Origin: Haemophilus parainfluenzae T3T1
Lineage (GTDB): Bacteria; Pseudomonadota; Gammaproteobacteria; Enterobacterales; Pasteurellaceae
NCBI RefSeq assembly: GCF_000210895.1
Contig: NC_015964.1
Location: 889,501 to 953,500 of the forward strand
Direction of reading: 5' to 3'
DNA: 64,000 bases
A program made the translations under genes and the position numbers. The number at the start of each line of letters is the position of its first letter. The first letter of the stretch is position 1. Positions 37,328-47,717 of this stretch are shown piece after piece. The notes under the pieces were generated by a model. That model was given only the letters and a program-made list of their open reading frames with translations, made no database searches and was not told the origin of the DNA.

Positions 37328-39070
37328 TTATTGATTTGCTTGTTCAAACTCACGAATTTTATTAAACACATCTTGTAAATCTGTACCATAGTTAATTTTT
37401 TGCAATTCAGGCACAGAGTTAGATTTTACTAACATTCTGAGTGGTTGGAATTGCATATTGCACAAGTAGATTTGTTGATGTGGCAACATATGTTGTACAA
37501 AGTGGGTGAGTGCATGAATGCCCCCTGTATCCAGAACAGTCACGGCATCGCATTGCAACACGATATGTTTGATCTCGTGATCCGTATGGACAGTTTTATC
37601 ATGCAAATCCGCAAAGAGTTTATCCGCCGCAGCAAAGAATAGTGGACCGCTGATACGATAAGCTAATACATCATTTAAATCTTCTGGTGCAGGTTGTTCA
37701 ATCGCTTTTGTCATTTCTGCAATGGTGCGGATAAATAAGAGACTCGCTAATAATACGCCGACAGAGATGGCAATTACCATATCAAATAACACAGTGAGAA
37801 TTAAGCAAGTGAACAACACAGCAATTTCGTTTTTTGTGGAGCGACGCGCCAAACGAATAATTTCAGGTACATTTGCCATATGCCAAGCTACCATTAATAG
37901 CAATGCCGCCATAGAAGAGAGTGGCAAATAAGACAGGGCATTCGCAAAGAATAATAGCGAGAATAAAACCAAGAGTGCATGAATTACACTGGCTATTGGT
38001 GATACCGCACCCGATTTTACATTGGCTGCGGAACGTGCGATGGCTGCAGTTGCCGTAATGCCGCCTAAGAATGGTGAAATAATATTACCCAAACCTTGGG
38101 CGAGTAATTCATTATTGGAATGATGTTTAGTATCCGTCATGTTATCTAAAATGACCGCGCAAAGTAGCGATTCAATCGCACCTAATACAGCCATTGAAAA
38201 GGCGGCAGGCAAGATATCTTGTATGCGATCAAAATTCCAATTGATGACTTCACCTTGTGCATTAGGAATATTCCAAGGTAAGGCAAATTCAGGCAAGACA
38301 TTAGGGATACCATGTCCTGTTGTAACGTCAGATAAGGTATATTGGAATGCTGTACCAATAGTTTCAACGGAGAAACCAAATTGTCCTAAGGCTAATGCCA
38401 TGAGTGTCCCAATAATGACCGCAGGTAAATGGCCCGGCACGGGTAAACGAAGTTTATGCCATTGGGTGAGGACAAATAAGGTGATCACGCCAACCGCAGT
38501 GTCTGCCCAGTTAATCGTCGGAAGTGCGGTCAAAATAGCTTGCACTTTTTCAATATAGTGAGGTGGCATCTGGGCAATGTCTAAACCTAAGAAATCTTTG
38601 ATTTGCAAGGTTCCGATAGTGATCCCAATTCCGCAGGTAAAGCCAAGTGTAACGGGGAGAGGAATGTACTCAATTAATCGCCCTAATCGAGACAAGGCCA
38701 TGATGACTAAAATAATCCCCGAAAGTAGTGTCGCCATAAGTAACCCGCTGAGCCCAAATTGTTGGGTGACGGGATATAAAATCACAACAAATGCGGCGGT
38801 TGGCCCTGAAATATTAAAACGAGATCCACCAGTTAACGCAATCACGATCCCCGCTACGATAGCGGTATAAAGACCATGTTGTGGTGGAACACCGCTGGCA
38901 ATGGCTAAGGCCATGGAGAGCGGAATCGCAATAACTCCCACAGTCAGACCCGCGATAATATCTTTAATCAATTTTTGTTTTCCGTAACCTTCACGGAAGG
39001 ATTCTTTCAATGCGCTAAATGGTTTTACAGCCAGAAACACATTTTTAGAAAAGAGTAATTTGATTTGCAT
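37328..39070 (-). CDS. SulP-family anion / C4-dicarboxylate transporter (DauA-like)
   Basis: A 580-residue SLC26/SulP membrane protein. About 12-14 hydrophobic segments occupy residues 35-445, with the signatures [29 protein letters not shown] and [30 protein letters not shown] cytoplasmic STAS domain follows (about 460-570, with [16 protein letters not shown]). It resembles E. coli DauA, an aerobic succinate transporter, more than plant sulfate transporters. Sulfate or bicarbonate remain possible substrates. No partner gene is close. It has its own promoter region upstream, which is shared with the divergent tRNA-Ser gene. Confidence 0.88.
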   Translation of the reverse strand: MQIKLLFSKNVFLAVKPFSALKESFREGYGKQKLIKDIIAGLTVGVIAIPLSMALAIASGVPPQHGLYTAIVAGIVIALTGGSRFNISGPTAAFVVILYPVTQQFGLSGLLMATLLSGIILVIMALSRLGRLIEYIPLPVTLGFTCGIGITIGTLQIKDFLGLDIAQMPPHYIEKVQAILTALPTINWADTAVGVITLFVLTQWHKLRLPVPGHLPAVIIGTLMALALGQFGFSVETIGTAFQYTLSDVTTGHGIPNVLPEFALPWNIPNAQGEVINWNFDRIQDILPAAFSMAVLGAIESLLCAVILDNMTDTKHHSNNELLAQGLGNIISPFLGGITATAAIARSAANVKSGAVSPIASVIHALLVLFSLLFFANALSYLPLSSMAALLLMVAWHMANVPEIIRLARRSTKNEIAVLFTCLILTVLFDMVIAISVGVLLASLLFIRTIAEMTKAIEQPAPEDLNDVLAYRISGPLFFAAADKLFADLHDKTVHTDHEIKHIVLQCDAVTVLDTGGIHALTHFVQHMLPHQQIYLCNMQFQPLRMLVKSNSVPELQKINYGTDLQDVFNKIREFEQANQ

Positions 39071-39150
39071 AAAAATACGACGATAGAAAAGAGATAAGTT
39101 TATATTTTAGCTAAAAGGAAAAGGATTTTTTATGTTCTAGCTCAAAAAAC

Positions 39151-39179
39151 TTGACTAATCTTGGATAAATCTTTATATT
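39151..39179 (+). promoter_or_regulatory. Promoter of tRNA-Ser
   Basis: TTGACT (39151-39156), a 17-base spacer and TATATT (39174-39179), 16 bases before the tRNA 5' end. Confidence 0.78.
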
Positions 39180-39195
39180 TCACGCACTTCAAAAC

Positions 39196-39285
39196 GGTGA
39201 GATGTCCGAGTGGTTGAAGGAGCACGCCTGGAAAGCGTGTATGTGCGAAAGTGCATCGGGGGTTCGAATCCCCCTCTCACCGCCA
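39196..39285 (+). tRNA. tRNA-Ser (anticodon GGA)
   Basis: 90 bases with CCA, a class II tRNA. The acceptor is GGTGAGA / TCTCACC. The anticodon stem CACGC / GCGTG encloses CTGGAAA. The long variable arm (GTATGTGCGAAAGTGCAT region) is typical of serine tRNAs. The anticodon GGA reads UCU/UCC. Confidence 0.97.
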
Positions 39286-39442
39286 TTCAAATATTTTCTT
39301 TTCTGAATTTAAAATCATCTTTTAAATCAATCATTTTTGAAATCTAGAATTGACGTTATTTTTCTTTGTATAAAATATGCATAGAGCTATTACTTTCGCT
39401 GAAAAAGTAAATAGAAAAACAATAATAGATTGAGATGAGTTA

Positions 39443-39519
<77 letters not shown>

Positions 39520-39571
39520 ATTTCAAGGGTTACATCTTTTGTATGGAATTTCGAGGGAAATATAAAAGAAG

Positions 39572-39648
39572 TGGTCGGCGAGATAGGATTTGAACCTACG
39601 ACCCACTGGTCCCAAACCAGTTGCGCTACCAAGCTGCGCTACTCGCCG
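39572..39648 (-). tRNA. tRNA-Pro (anticodon TGG)
   Basis: 77 bases with CCA. The acceptor is CGGCGAG / CTCGCCG. The anticodon stem ACTGG / CCAGT encloses TTTGGGA. It is almost identical to E. coli tRNA-Pro(UGG). The anticodon TGG reads CCA/CCG and, by wobble, other proline codons. Confidence 0.97.
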
Positions 39649-39661
39649 ACGATTGAGCACA

Positions 39662-39689
39662 ATTATAGTGAGCTTTTCTTTTCAGTCAA
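39662..39689 (-). promoter_or_regulatory. Promoter of the tRNA-Pro/tRNA-Arg unit
   Basis: On the minus strand TTGACT (39689-39684), a 16-base spacer and TATAAT (39667-39662), 14 bases before the tRNA-Pro 5' end. Confidence 0.78.
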
Positions 39690-39826
39690 TTAATTTTTTA
39701 GATTCCTCTTTCAACTGCTCAAAATTATTCCAGTTTTTTCAACCGCACTTTTGTTGTCTTTGTAAAATAAGGCGTTGTCAGTTAAAATAGCAAACGTTTA
39801 CTTAATTCCACCTTGAGGAAAAATGC

Positions 39827-40684
39827 ATGACTGCCCAAATTATTTCAGGTACTGAACTATCAAAAAAAATCAAATCTGATGTTGCCAGTAAAATTGAACA
39901 TTATCGTGCTCAAGGTAAACGTGCACCAGGGCTGGCAGTAATTTTGGTGGGGGCGGACCCCGCGTCTCAAGTCTATGTGGGCAGTAAGCGAAAAAGTTGT
40001 GAGGAAATCGGGATGGTTTCAAAATCCTATGATTTACCTGAAACAACTTCAGAAGCAGAACTACTACAACTGATAGATCAATTAAATGCCGATGAAAGCA
40101 TTGATGGTATTCTCGTCCAGCTTCCATTGCCTGAACAAATTAATAGCACATCAGTGATTGAGCGTATTAGCCCTGAAAAAGATGTGGATGGTTTCCACCC
40201 TTATAATGTTGGGCGTTTATGCCAACGTATCCCAACTTTACGCGCTTGCACCCCTTATGGTGTGATGAAATTATTAGAAACTACAGGTATTGATTTACAC
40301 GGTAAGCATGCCGTGATCGTTGGTGCATCAAATATTGTAGGGCGTCCAATGTCGCTTGAATTATTATTGGCAGGCGCTACTGTCACGGTAACGCACCGTT
40401 TTACCAAAGATTTAGAACATCATATTCGTCAGGCGGATGTTTTAGTGGTAGCTGTGGGTAAACCTCGTTTTATTCCGGGCGATTGGATTAAAGAAGGGGC
40501 AACAGTCATTGATGTGGGGATTAACCGTATCAATGGCAAATTAGTGGGCGATGTGGAATATGATGTGGCGATACAAAAAGCGGCTTATATTACGCCAGTA
40601 CCGGGTGGAGTAGGGCCAATGACAGTTGCCATGCTGATGTTTAATACACTTTATGCTTATGAGCATAACAATCAACTGGTTTAA
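39827..40684 (+). CDS. folD: Bifunctional methylenetetrahydrofolate dehydrogenase/cyclohydrolase
   Basis: A 285-residue enzyme that converts 5,10-methylene- to 10-formyl-tetrahydrofolate using [22 protein letters not shown] holds the catalytic Lys and Tyr. [13 protein letters not shown] and [13 protein letters not shown] follow. The Rossmann motif is [30 protein letters not shown], and [18 protein letters not shown] ends the substrate pocket. The length matches E. coli FolD (288). It is a single gene closed by an inverted uptake-signal terminator. Confidence 0.97.
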   Translation: MTAQIISGTELSKKIKSDVASKIEHYRAQGKRAPGLAVILVGADPASQVYVGSKRKSCEEIGMVSKSYDLPETTSEAELLQLIDQLNADESIDGILVQLPLPEQINSTSVIERISPEKDVDGFHPYNVGRLCQRIPTLRACTPYGVMKLLETTGIDLHGKHAVIVGASNIVGRPMSLELLLAGATVTVTHRFTKDLEHHIRQADVLVVAVGKPRFIPGDWIKEGATVIDVGINRINGKLVGDVEYDVAIQKAAYITPVPGGVGPMTVAMLMFNTLYAYEHNNQLV

Positions 40685-40690
40685 GAAATA

Positions 40691-40722
40691 AAAAAGTGCG
40701 GTTAAATTTGACCGCACTTTTT
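40691..40722. terminator. Inverted uptake-signal terminator between folD and ndh
   Basis: AAAAAGTGCGGT (40691-40702) and ACCGCACTTTTT (40711-40722) form a 12-bp stem with an 8-base loop. It is usable by both convergent genes. Confidence 0.88.
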
Positions 40723-40725
40723 GTC

Positions 40726-42060
40726 TTAATGTAATTTCAATCTTGGTTTTAAATAGTGGTTAAGTTTATCCACTAAAATAATCAAGCCGATCTTAATACA
40801 TCCATGCAAAGCATGTTGATGCATACGATATAAAGACACATACGCAAATTGTGCAAATTTACCTTGAACAGTCAGAGGGTTTTTCCCAAATTTATTTGAG
40901 ATGCTACCCAATGCGGTAAAGCTTGAAAGAGAAACCAAGGTGCCTTTATCGTTGTATTTGAATGCTTTTAATGGTTTTTGCTCAAAAAGTGCAAAGATAT
41001 TTTTTGCACAAGCTTTTGCCATTTGGTGTGCCGCTTGCGCTCTTGGCGGAACTAATTTACCGTTTGGTTGCATTAATGCTGCACAGTCGCCAATGGCAAA
41101 AATACTATCATCTACCGTAGTTTGAAGGGTATCTTTTACCACCAATTGATTGATACGATTAAGCTCTAATCCATCGAATTGCTGTGTCACCGTTGAGGTA
41201 CGAACACCCGCTGCCCACACAATCAGATCAGCTTTAATTTCTTCGCCATCTTTGGTAATAAGAGTGTTTGGTTGGGCTTCCGTGATCATCGTATTTAATT
41301 TCACATTTGCACCCATTTCTTGTAATTCATCTAATACTGCTGCAGATAAATTTTCGGGTAGAGCAGGCAGTAATCGAGGACCCGCTTCAACTAAAGTGAC
41401 TTGCAAGCAAGAATTATCAATTTTACCGTAACCGTAAGAAGACAAGTCTTCAGTCGCATGATAAAGCTCAGCGGTTAATTCCACACCAGTTGCGCCACCG
41501 CCAACAATTGCAATATTGACTTTGTTTTCATCCACTAGTTTTTGTTTAAACTCTTCTTCACCGATATCATCTAATGCACGGTTCTCAGAGAATTTAAGGA
41601 ATAATTCCAACATTCTTTGTTGAAAACGAAGTGCTTGGTCCGAACTGTCTAAGAAAATACAGTTATCGGCGACGCCTTTTGTATTGAAATCATTCGATTT
41701 ACTGCCGATTGCAATCACTAAGTAGTCATAAGGAATGCGACGCGCAACTACAAGCATATCGCCTTCTTGTCCATAAACAGGGGCAAGCTCAACATATTTT
41801 TGTTCACGATTAATGCGTGTGATTGAGCCTTGCTCGAAGCTAAAATGATGGTTTTTACCGTGAGCGCGATAGCTCAGAGAATCCATACCATCATCCATCA
41901 CACCTGTTGCAATTTCATGTAATAGAGGTTTCCACAAGTGGGTCGCATTGCGGTCAACAAGCGTTACTTTAGCTTGTTTTTTACGACCTAATTTATCGCC
42001 TAAAAATGTCGCTAACTCTATGCCGCCGGCGCCACCGCCAACGATCACGACGTTTTTCAT
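40726..42060 (-). CDS. ndh: Type II NADH:quinone oxidoreductase
   Basis: A 444-residue single-subunit, non-proton-pumping NADH dehydrogenase. FAD motif MKNVVIVGGGAGGIELATFLG opens the protein, and VAIVGGGATGVELTAELYH binds NADH. DSIFAIGDCAALMQPNG is the second flavin motif. The C-terminal amphipathic region (about 390-444) anchors it to the inner membrane. It feeds electrons into the quinone pool that menA supplies in part. The gene has its own promoter region upstream and ends at a shared terminator. Confidence 0.95.
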   Translation of the reverse strand: MKNVVIVGGGAGGIELATFLGDKLGRKKQAKVTLVDRNATHLWKPLLHEIATGVMDDGMDSLSYRAHGKNHHFSFEQGSITRINREQKYVELAPVYGQEGDMLVVARRIPYDYLVIAIGSKSNDFNTKGVADNCIFLDSSDQALRFQQRMLELFLKFSENRALDDIGEEEFKQKLVDENKVNIAIVGGGATGVELTAELYHATEDLSSYGYGKIDNSCLQVTLVEAGPRLLPALPENLSAAVLDELQEMGANVKLNTMITEAQPNTLITKDGEEIKADLIVWAAGVRTSTVTQQFDGLELNRINQLVVKDTLQTTVDDSIFAIGDCAALMQPNGKLVPPRAQAAHQMAKACAKNIFALFEQKPLKAFKYNDKGTLVSLSSFTALGSISNKFGKNPLTVQGKFAQFAYVSLYRMHQHALHGCIKIGLIILVDKLNHYLKPRLKLH

Positions 42061-42159
42061 AAAGTACTCCTAAAAGCAAAATTGTTAAAAATGTTAAACT
42101 AATGTAATGATAGCATAACAAATAAAAAGACGAAAAAATTTAATGGAAATGACCGCACT

Positions 42160-42783
42160 TTATTGATGGCAACGATCGTAAATCGGTTGTAACTGTTGAA
42201 TGGTTTGGGTGATAAATGAAACAGGGTCGATTTGATGAAGTTCAGCTTTTTCAATGCTTTTTCCAATGCACCAAAAATCTTCATCTGAACGTAAGAGGAG
42301 ATCTTTTTCAGAAATGTCCTTCACTTGGCGAAAATCATCATATTCGCTTTCATCTTCTCGCCAAATATCAAAATCAGCAAATTGTTTGAAATCAAATTGA
42401 TCAAGCCACTGATTATATTGTTGAACATTAATTTGTGAGCGATCCGCACGATAGCAATGCCAATCTAAACACACTCTTAGTCGGCGACGATTTAATAGCA
42501 CAGAAAAGATTGCTGCAGAATTTTGGTTAAACTCGTATTTAAAATAAGCGAAGAAATGCGCGCGTACCTGCCAACCATTGGTCCAACTTTCGATATGTGG
42601 TTTCGCAAAAGGTGTGCCAAGTTGCTTTGCGACTTCTTGAATAATCGCTTTCCAGTTATCCCAATGTAATTTGTAATCCGCTTTAATCGCTGGAATGTCT
42701 TCCGGACAGAATTTTTTCATTTGGGCGAATTGGTAGAAAGGAATATTGAACAGTTCACAAGATTCAGCCGTAAGCGAGAGCAT
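42160..42783 (-). CDS. HI_0552-type conserved protein
   Basis: A 207-residue cytoplasmic protein. I recall the homologous gene beside apaH in H. influenzae (HI_0552); a database family name links it to glucose-6-phosphate dehydrogenase, but nothing in the sequence shows a Rossmann fold or a known active site, so I do not accept that function. It is rich in Trp and Tyr (for example WDNWKAI, WLDQFDF, FDIWREDESEYDDF) and acidic in the middle. It lies 9 bases after apaH on the same strand, so a shared transcript is likely. The function is unknown. Confidence 0.75.
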   Translation of the reverse strand: MLSLTAESCELFNIPFYQFAQMKKFCPEDIPAIKADYKLHWDNWKAIIQEVAKQLGTPFAKPHIESWTNGWQVRAHFFAYFKYEFNQNSAAIFSVLLNRRRLRVCLDWHCYRADRSQINVQQYNQWLDQFDFKQFADFDIWREDESEYDDFRQVKDISEKDLLLRSDEDFWCIGKSIEKAELHQIDPVSFITQTIQQLQPIYDRCHQ

Positions 42784-42792
42784 AGCGTTTCC

Positions 42793-43620
42793 TTAAAAAT
42801 CACTGTAATTTTTGACCGCACTTTGAGTGAAGAACTGTTTGTCTTCCCAACGCAATAGGGTCATTCGATTATTCCACACACATCCTGTATCCAAGGCATA
42901 AATACCTTTTGGAGTTGGCTCATCGACTAAACTTGCCCAATGCCCAAAGACAATGGGAATTTGTTTATAAAGTGGGTTATCTAAATTAAACCAAGGCGTG
43001 AGCTCAGCTGGCGCATCTTTTAAAGGGGATTTACAGGCAAAATCAAAGCGATGATCCAAATAGCAAAAACGCATTCGAGTGAAAGCATTAATAATGTAAC
43101 GATGGCGTTCTAAGCCCTGCAAATCCGGCGACCAGCGATCAGGCTGTTCAGAATACATATTTTCAATAAGATAATGAAAATCCCCGTTTTGTAAAATCTG
43201 TTCAACTTCAGCTGCACAAGATTTTGCGGTTTCCAAATTCCAATCAGGCGAAATGCCTGCATGCGCCATCAGGAAGTTTAATTCTTCATTATGAACAAGT
43301 AAGGGCTGATGGCGTAACCAATGAATCAGCTCATCAAAATCGGGTGCATTAAAAATGGCATCGACACGATCACGCGGTTTTACTTTTTTTATACCCAGTG
43401 CGGTCGCAATTAAGTGTAAATCGTGATTTCCTAGCACGGTTTGCGCTGCATTACCAAGTGATTTTACGAAACGAAGACATTCAAGTGATTTATCTCCTCG
43501 CGCGACAAGATCCCCCACAAGATAAAGTTTATCTTGCGTAGGATTGAAATCTACACGCTCTAATAAAAGCTGTAATTCATCATAACAGCCTTGCAAGTCA
43601 CCGACGAAATAGGTTGCCAT
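42793..43620 (-). CDS. apaH: Bis(5'-nucleosyl)-tetraphosphatase, symmetrical
   Basis: A 275-residue metallophosphatase that hydrolyses Ap4A to two ADP and removes Np4 caps from [43 protein letters not shown] and [11 protein letters not shown] are the metal-binding motifs, and FGHWASL with [10 protein letters not shown] completes the site. It follows rsmA by 13 bases; rsmA and apaH are also neighbours in E. coli. Confidence 0.97.
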   Translation of the reverse strand: MATYFVGDLQGCYDELQLLLERVDFNPTQDKLYLVGDLVARGDKSLECLRFVKSLGNAAQTVLGNHDLHLIATALGIKKVKPRDRVDAIFNAPDFDELIHWLRHQPLLVHNEELNFLMAHAGISPDWNLETAKSCAAEVEQILQNGDFHYLIENMYSEQPDRWSPDLQGLERHRYIINAFTRMRFCYLDHRFDFACKSPLKDAPAELTPWFNLDNPLYKQIPIVFGHWASLVDEPTPKGIYALDTGCVWNNRMTLLRWEDKQFFTQSAVKNYSDF

Positions 43621-43633
43621 TTTTGACCGCTCT

Positions 43634-44497
43634 TTACTCTTCTGAATCTAAGATTTCATCTTTATTAATATCAGCTGGAGGATTATCCGTCAACCAGTTT
43701 GCTAAGCGCGCATAATCTGCGATAGCCAAATTTTCTGCACGTGCATTTAAACCAATACCAAGTGCGGTCAGATTTTCAGGTGAAAATAGTGTTGAAAGTG
43801 CATTGCGTAATGTTTTTCGACGTTGATTGAACGCTTGGGAGCAAACACGGTTCAACCAATATAAATCTTTTACAGGGTGCGGCAATTCTTTATGCGGAAT
43901 TAAACGCACAACCGCTGAATCCACTTTAGGTGCAGGTTTGAATGCGGAAGGTGGCACTTCAAGTACAGGCATCACTTGGCAGAAGTATTGCGCCATAATG
44001 GTTAATCGGCCGTAAGCTTTGCTATTTGGTCCTGCGCATAAGCGTTTCACCACTTCTTTTTGCAGCATGAAGTGCATATCTTGAATCACATCATGATACT
44101 TAAACAAGTGGAACATCAATGGGGTAGAAATGTTATAAGGCAAGTTACCAAATACACGTAATTTCTGCCCTTTTTCTGCTAAATTTTCTTTTGTATAAAG
44201 CTCACCAAAATCAAATTGCATTGCATCCGTTTCAATAACGGTGAGCTTTTGATGTAAGAATGGATGATGACGTAAACGTTCTGCAAGGTCTCGGTCAAGC
44301 TCTACCACAGTCAGATGATCGACAAGTTCACCAACCGGCTCTGTTAATGCACCAAGTCCCGGACCAATTTCCACTAAGAATTGATTGGGTTGTGGGTAAA
44401 TCGCGGCCACGATACCTTGAATCACAGAAGTATCATGTAAAAAGTTTTGACCAAAGCGTTTACGCGCTGTATGGCCTAAGTGTTTTTTTGAATTCAT
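43634..44497 (-). CDS. rsmA: 16S rRNA dimethyladenosine transferase
   Basis: A 287-residue SAM-dependent enzyme (also called KsgA) that dimethylates A1518 and A1519 of 16S rRNA during 30S maturation. [30 protein letters not shown] (motif I), [28 protein letters not shown] (NLPY, motif IV) and [12 protein letters not shown] are all present. An uptake signal lies within the gene. It is first gene of the minus-strand run rsmA-apaH-HI_0552 type and is divergent from infA. Confidence 0.97.
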   Translation of the reverse strand: MNSKKHLGHTARKRFGQNFLHDTSVIQGIVAAIYPQPNQFLVEIGPGLGALTEPVGELVDHLTVVELDRDLAERLRHHPFLHQKLTVIETDAMQFDFGELYTKENLAEKGQKLRVFGNLPYNISTPLMFHLFKYHDVIQDMHFMLQKEVVKRLCAGPNSKAYGRLTIMAQYFCQVMPVLEVPPSAFKPAPKVDSAVVRLIPHKELPHPVKDLYWLNRVCSQAFNQRRKTLRNALSTLFSPENLTALGIGLNARAENLAIADYARLANWLTDNPPADINKDEILDSEE

Positions 44498-44651
44498 AAG
44501 TGCTATTTAATAAGAAAAGTGCGGTTATTATAGAGCCTGTATTTCTTTTGTAAATCATTCCTAAGTCTTGATACAACGTACAAATTGGTAAAAAAAGTGA
44601 TTTTTTTCTGTTCAATTTTATTTTAATCTTTCGTCTAACGCCAAAAACCGC

Positions 44652-44657
44652 TATAAT
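44652..44657 (+). promoter_or_regulatory. -10 element of a probable infA promoter
   Basis: TATAAT followed by a GC-rich CCGCCC discriminator, 67 bases upstream of infA. The -35 region (TTTCGT at 17 bases) is poor. An uptake signal (44697-44705) lies in the leader. Confidence 0.45.
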
Positions 44658-44678
44658 CCGCCCGTTTTTCATTTATAA

Positions 44679-44942
<264 letters not shown>

Positions 44943-44957
44943 TTTAGAAATAAAAGA

Positions 44958-44987
44958 AAAGCCGATATGTTGATATCGGCTTTTTTT
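44958..44987 (+). terminator. Terminator of infA
   Basis: AAAGCCGATAT / ATATCGGCTTT, an 11-bp stem with a GTTG loop, followed by TTTTG. Confidence 0.9.
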
Positions 44988-45009
44988 GTTTGAAAAGCAT
45001 ACAAATTAT

Positions 45010-45037
45010 TTGAAGTCTAGAAAAAAATCTGTATAAT
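45010..45037 (+). promoter_or_regulatory. Promoter of the rpsF-priB-rpsR-rplI operon
   Basis: TTGAAG (45010-45015), a 16-base spacer and TATAAT (45032-45037), then GCGCCC near the expected start site, a stringent-type discriminator. The leader is about 88 bases. Confidence 0.7.
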
Positions 45038-45044
45038 CAGCGCC

Positions 45045-45125
45045 CTTAGCCACGTTCATTTTTTCGTTCCTTGCCTTTGCAGATTGGTGGCTAATCTACG
45101 TCAAAGGCTGATTAACCCGTAAGGA
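45045..45125 (+). promoter_or_regulatory. Structured rpsF leader, possible S6:S18 autoregulatory element
   Basis: Two incompatible folds are visible. TTAGCCAC (45046-45053) can pair with GTGGCTAA (45087-45094). Alternatively GCCTTTG (45073-45079) pairs with CAAAGGC (45102-45108) around an inner AGATT / AATCT stem. An ACCCG stretch follows directly before the AAGGAG ribosome-binding site. Leaders of this operon in many bacteria bind the S6:S18 dimer through a CCG box; applying that here is inference. Confidence 0.45.
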
Positions 45126-45131
45126 GCAGTA

Positions 45132-45495
45132 ATGCGTCACTACGAAATCGTGTTTATGGTTCATCCGGACCAAAGCGAGCAAGTACCAGGTATGATCGAA
45201 CGTTACACAGGTTCTGTTAAAGAAGCTGGTGGTCAAGTTCATCGCCTAGAAGATTGGGGTCGTCGTCAATTAGCGTACCCAATTAACAAATTACACAAAG
45301 CACACTATGTGCTTATGAATGTAGAAGCGCCTCAACAAGTCATCGACGAGCTAGAAACGACTTTCCGTTATAACGATGCTGTATTACGCAGTCTTGTTAT
45401 CCATACTAAGCACGCCGTAACCGAAGCGTCCCCAATGAAAGCGGCTAAAGAAGAACGTAAACCTTTAGCTGAAGTTGAAAACAACGATTTTGAGG

Positions 45496-45509
<14 letters not shown>
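45132..45509 (+). CDS. rpsF: 30S ribosomal protein S6 (bS6)
   Basis: A 125-residue ribosomal protein that binds 16S rRNA together with S18. [54 protein letters not shown] and [13 protein letters not shown] are the family signature. The acidic tail (from about residue 105, ending NNDFEDAEE) is typical of gammaproteobacterial S6, which can be poly-glutamylated by RimK. AAGGAG lies 6 bases before the ATG. It is first gene of the operon and overlaps priB by 14 bases. Confidence 0.98.
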
Positions 45510-46064
<555 letters not shown>

Positions 46065-46078
46065 GAAGGAGTTAGGAA

Positions 46079-46528
46079 ATGCAAGTAATTCTTTTAGATA
46101 AAATCGTTCACCTAGGTAACGTAGGTGATCAAGTTAATGTTAAATCTGGTTTCGCTCGTAACTTCTTAATCCCACAAGGTAAAGCAGTTATGGCAACTAA
46201 AGCTAACATTGAACACTTTGAAGCACGTCGTGCAGAGTTAGAAGCAGCGGCAGCAGCAAGTTTAGCAGCAGCTCAAGCTCGTGCAGCACAAGTGACTGCG
46301 TTAGGTTCTGTAACTATCGCATCTAAAGCAGGTGATGAAGGTCGTTTATTCGGCGCAATCACTACTCGTGATGTAGCAGAAGCAGTAACTGCAGCAGGCG
46401 TTGAAATTGCGAAAAGCGAAGTTCGTTTACCAAACGGTCCAATCCGTACTCTTGGTGATCACGATGTTCGTTTCCAACTTCACGGCGAAGTATTTGCAAC
46501 ATTAGATGTTATCGTTGTTGCAGAATAA
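46079..46528 (+). CDS. rplI: 50S ribosomal protein L9 (bL9)
   Basis: A 149-residue protein with the classic two-domain dumbbell. The N-terminal rRNA-binding domain ([37 protein letters not shown]) is linked by a long Ala-rich helix (about residues 50-75) to the C-terminal domain ([12 protein letters not shown]). AAGAAGGAGTTAGGAA precedes the ATG. It is the last gene of the operon and is closed by a strong terminator. The inositol cluster starts directly after it. Confidence 0.98.
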   Translation: MQVILLDKIVHLGNVGDQVNVKSGFARNFLIPQGKAVMATKANIEHFEARRAELEAAAAASLAAAQARAAQVTALGSVTIASKAGDEGRLFGAITTRDVAEAVTAAGVEIAKSEVRLPNGPIRTLGDHDVRFQLHGEVFATLDVIVVAE

Positions 46529-46554
46529 TTATCAAAGTTTTTGATAAAAAAAAG

Positions 46555-46582
46555 AAAACCCGACGTAATGTCGGGTTTTTTG
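46555..46582 (+). terminator. Terminator of the rpsF operon
   Basis: AAAACCCGAC / GTCGGGTTTT stem with a GTAAT loop, followed by TTGTTT. The convergent iolB gene ends 50 bases further on. Confidence 0.9.
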
Positions 46583-46632
46583 TTTATACAGATTTAGAAA
46601 AATATTTTTTTACTCAAAGATAATATCTCAAG

Positions 46633-47463
46633 CTATTTAAATTTATCTGCATATTTTTCACTATTAATCCAAGAATGATCTTGTTCCCAAGTAAACCGCC
46701 ATTTTCTTACAGGACCAGCCATAACATTTAAATAATAATTGTCATAACCTGCAATAGTTGCGACTGGATGGTATCCTTTTGGTACTTGAACAACATCCCC
46801 ATCATACACCGCCATACATTCATCTAGTGAACGATCATCGGTATAAACTCGTTGTAATGCAAAACCCTGTGATGGTGAGAAACGATGATAGTAGGTTTCT
46901 TCCAAATAGGTTTCAGTCGGAGAGTTTTTATCGTCGTGTTTATGGCTAGGGAAAGAACTCGTATTACCTTCATCTGTAAATACTTCAACAACCAATAAGG
47001 CATCAGCGGTTTCAGTTTCAGGGAGAATATTATGTACTAAGCGCTTATTATTTCCATATCCGCGTTTTTCTACACCAACATCCTCAGGTTTAATTAAGCG
47101 AATTGGTAAATTACCTTGACTTGGTGCTCTACAGACAGCTAATTCTAGATAACTTTCAGCTTTGATTTGTACTTTTTGTTGGTGTGGAACATAGACAGAA
47201 TAAGGCGGAATGCGCTCAAATGGGGAGGCTCGATTACCAATATGCTCGAAAGTGGCTTGGGATGTAACAATAGTAGCCTTACCAGCAACGAGAACAAAAC
47301 AAGTTTCAGTATTTTCAGTATCAAAAGTTAGTTCTTGCTCTTCTTGTAGATGGTACATTTCAAAACCAACGTACTCCCAATTTGCTGTTTTTGGGGTGAT
47401 TTTTTGTACTTCACCATTCTTTTCAGGATGATCTTTTCGTGATTTGGATAGTAAATAACTCAT
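46633..47463 (-). CDS. iolB: 5-deoxy-glucuronate isomerase
   Basis: A 276-residue double-cupin metalloenzyme that isomerises 5-deoxy-D-glucuronate to 5-dehydro-2-deoxygluconate in inositol catabolism. SYLLSKSRKDHP opens it. The metal site lies around NTSSFPSHKHDD with ETYLEETYYHRF and RVYTDDRSLDE, and VVQVPKGYHPVATIAGYDNYYLNVMAG follows. All are typical IolB motifs. It is transcribed alone on the minus strand, divergent from iolA, with a 254-base regulatory region between them. GGAG lies 5 bases before the ATG. Confidence 0.96.
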   Translation of the reverse strand: MSYLLSKSRKDHPEKNGEVQKITPKTANWEYVGFEMYHLQEEQELTFDTENTETCFVLVAGKATIVTSQATFEHIGNRASPFERIPPYSVYVPHQQKVQIKAESYLELAVCRAPSQGNLPIRLIKPEDVGVEKRGYGNNKRLVHNILPETETADALLVVEVFTDEGNTSSFPSHKHDDKNSPTETYLEETYYHRFSPSQGFALQRVYTDDRSLDECMAVYDGDVVQVPKGYHPVATIAGYDNYYLNVMAGPVRKWRFTWEQDHSWINSEKYADKFK

Positions 47464-47540
47464 TTCATGCTCCTAAAATAGCCGAATAACTTCTTAAGAT
47501 AATACTCTGTTCACTAAATTAATCTAGCGAGATTTCTAAA

Positions 47541-47562
47541 AAATCAGACATAGATCACATAA
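47541..47562. promoter_or_regulatory. CRP-like site in the iolB-iolA intergenic region
   Basis: TCAGA-N6-TCACA within a 22-mer that matches the CRP consensus at 16 positions. The core AGACATAGATCA recurs in the iolD-iolC intergenic region (59553-59564). Confidence 0.5.
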
Positions 47563-47563
47563 A

Positions 47564-47579
47564 TGAAATAAAATATCCA
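47564..47579. promoter_or_regulatory. Degenerate copy of the TGAAA-N6-TTTCA motif
   Basis: TGAAA, six bases, then ATCCA (8 of 10 arm positions), directly after the CRP-like site. A second small palindrome, TTGAAAAGTTCAA, lies at 47597-47609. These are candidate operators for the cluster regulator. Confidence 0.35.
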
Positions 47580-47717
47580 ATACCCCATAAAGTGGATTGA
47601 AAAGTTCAAATTATTTGCCTACTCTATACTAGATTTAAAGAATGAGTATTGTTTTTTATGCAAGTTGTTATTCATTTGTCGCATCTTAATTTCTGAAACT
47701 GTATGAAGGAGTTCAAA

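Noticed and set aside
38139..38558. 139-codon frame opposite the SulP transporter gene
   Set aside because: Antisense shadow of membrane-segment codons, without a start signal or a family match.
39350..39374. TTGACG ... TATAAA as a promoter between tRNA-Ser and tRNA-Arg
   Set aside because: The spacer is only 13 bases, and no plus-strand gene follows before the minus-strand tRNAs.
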